Shown here piece after piece: positions 44,738 to 45,083 of a stretch of 45,083 nucleotides of DNA (its first letter is position 1; every line of letters begins with the position of its first letter). Made by a program: the position numbers and the translations under genes. Below the pieces are notes generated by a model that saw only the letters and a list, made by a program, of their open reading frames with translations, ran no database searches and was not told the DNA's origin. The stretch is from contig JAPOXR010000027.1 of NCBI GenBank assembly GCA_026706985.1, positions 1 through 45,083 on the forward strand. The letters run 5' to 3'. This DNA is from Paracoccaceae bacterium (lineage in GTDB: Bacteria > Pseudomonadota > Alphaproteobacteria > Rhodobacterales > Rhodobacteraceae).

Positions 44738-45083
44738 ATGGACAGGTTGACATGTTTTGCGGGGGTTGATTGGGGTTCGGAGACCCACCAGGTCTGCATC
44801 GTCGAGCGCGATGGCGAGGTATCGGCCGAACGGTCCTTCTGGCACGGCGGAGCCGGCCTGGCGGAGATGGCAGACTGGATCCTGGCCAGAACCGGCGCGG
44901 CGGCGGCGGCGGTCGGGGCCGCCACCGAGGTGCCGCACGGACCGGTGGTCGAGACCCTGATGGAGCGGGGCTTCGCGGTCCACTCCGTCAATCCGAAGCA
45001 GCTCGACCGGTTCCGCGACCGCTTCTCTCCGGCCGGCGCCAAGGACGATCGCCGCGACGCCCGCACGCTGGCCGACGCCTTGC
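44738..45083 (+). CDS. IS110-family DEDD transposase, N-terminal part (cut by window end)
   Basis: 115 codons are visible. The RuvC-like catalytic acids are D11 (FAGVDWGSET), E64 (AATEVPHG), D104 and D107 (AKDDRRDARTLADAL), with VNPKQLDRFRDRF between, as in IS110-family recombinases. The C-terminal half with the catalytic serine lies beyond the window. AAAGGA lies six bases before the ATG at 44738. Confidence 0.9.
   Translation, partial: MDRLTCFAGVDWGSETHQVCIVERDGEVSAERSFWHGGAGLAEMADWILARTGAAAAAVGAATEVPHGPVVETLMERGFAVHSVNPKQLDRFRDRFSPAGAKDDRRDARTLADAL

Larger units (their letters stand above)
44374..45083 (+). mobile_element. IS110-family insertion sequence, left part
   Basis: The element enters somewhere after the cytochrome c stop and runs off the right edge. 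It comprises a hairpin-rich non-coding leader of up to 360 bases and the first 115 codons of a DEDD transposase/recombinase. IS110 elements lack terminal inverted repeats, so the exact left end cannot be set from one copy. Confidence 0.75.

Overview
The window looks like the chromosome of a moderately GC-rich alphaproteobacterium, probably close to the Rhodobacterales. The clues are the rluD-rpoH pair, a nrdR-ribD-ribE-ribB-ribH-nusB cluster, small proteins resembling DUF6476 and DUF1523, an sdhCDAB operon, GTTC-N7-GTTC LexA boxes (the alphaproteobacterial type), and a carnitine dehydrogenase/betainyl-CoA thioesterase fusion. Family names come from recognised motifs; no database search was run.

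Positions 1-14488 are almost all minus strand and mostly housekeeping. In transcription order they are a small membrane protein, dnaG, rpoD, nrdR, ribD, ribE, a RibB with a degenerate GTP cyclohydrolase II half, ribH, nusB, an MFS transporter, metG, a PIF1-like helicase and an APH-type kinase. A pseudouridine synthase and rpoH run the other way from 14478, and rpoH has what looks like its own sigma-32 promoter.

Positions 16475-23764 (minus) hold a catabolic block: an alpha/beta hydrolase of the kynurenine-formamidase type, a complete branched-chain-type ABC importer (binding protein, LivH, LivM, LivG, LivF) and the carnitine dehydrogenase-thioesterase fusion.

Positions 24000-36007 are mixed: an orphan ImuA-like SOS gene behind two LexA boxes, a nucleoside deoxyribosyltransferase-like gene, a GNAT acetyltransferase, a TerB-DnaJ protein overlapping a fatty-acid desaturase, an M20 peptidase, a DUF1523-like protein, a decayed vapBC-type remnant beside an intact-looking hicBA pair, threonine aldolase, an unrecognised exported peptidoglycan-binding protein, an FAD monooxygenase and a metallo-beta-lactamase-fold hydrolase. 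The sdhCDAB operon follows at 36066-39482.

Positions 39500-45083 look accessory: a large MmeI-like restriction-modification enzyme, a frameshifted unrecognised gene remnant, a small exported cytochrome c, and the start of an IS110-family element. The IS110 non-coding leader is rich in hairpins, as expected for a bridge RNA locus. The most interesting signals are the SOS-controlled orphan imuA with a possibly leaderless transcript, the IS110 leader, the single-chain RM enzyme, and the rpoH sigma-32 promoter inside the upstream gene. I saw no CRISPR array, rRNA or convincing tRNA.
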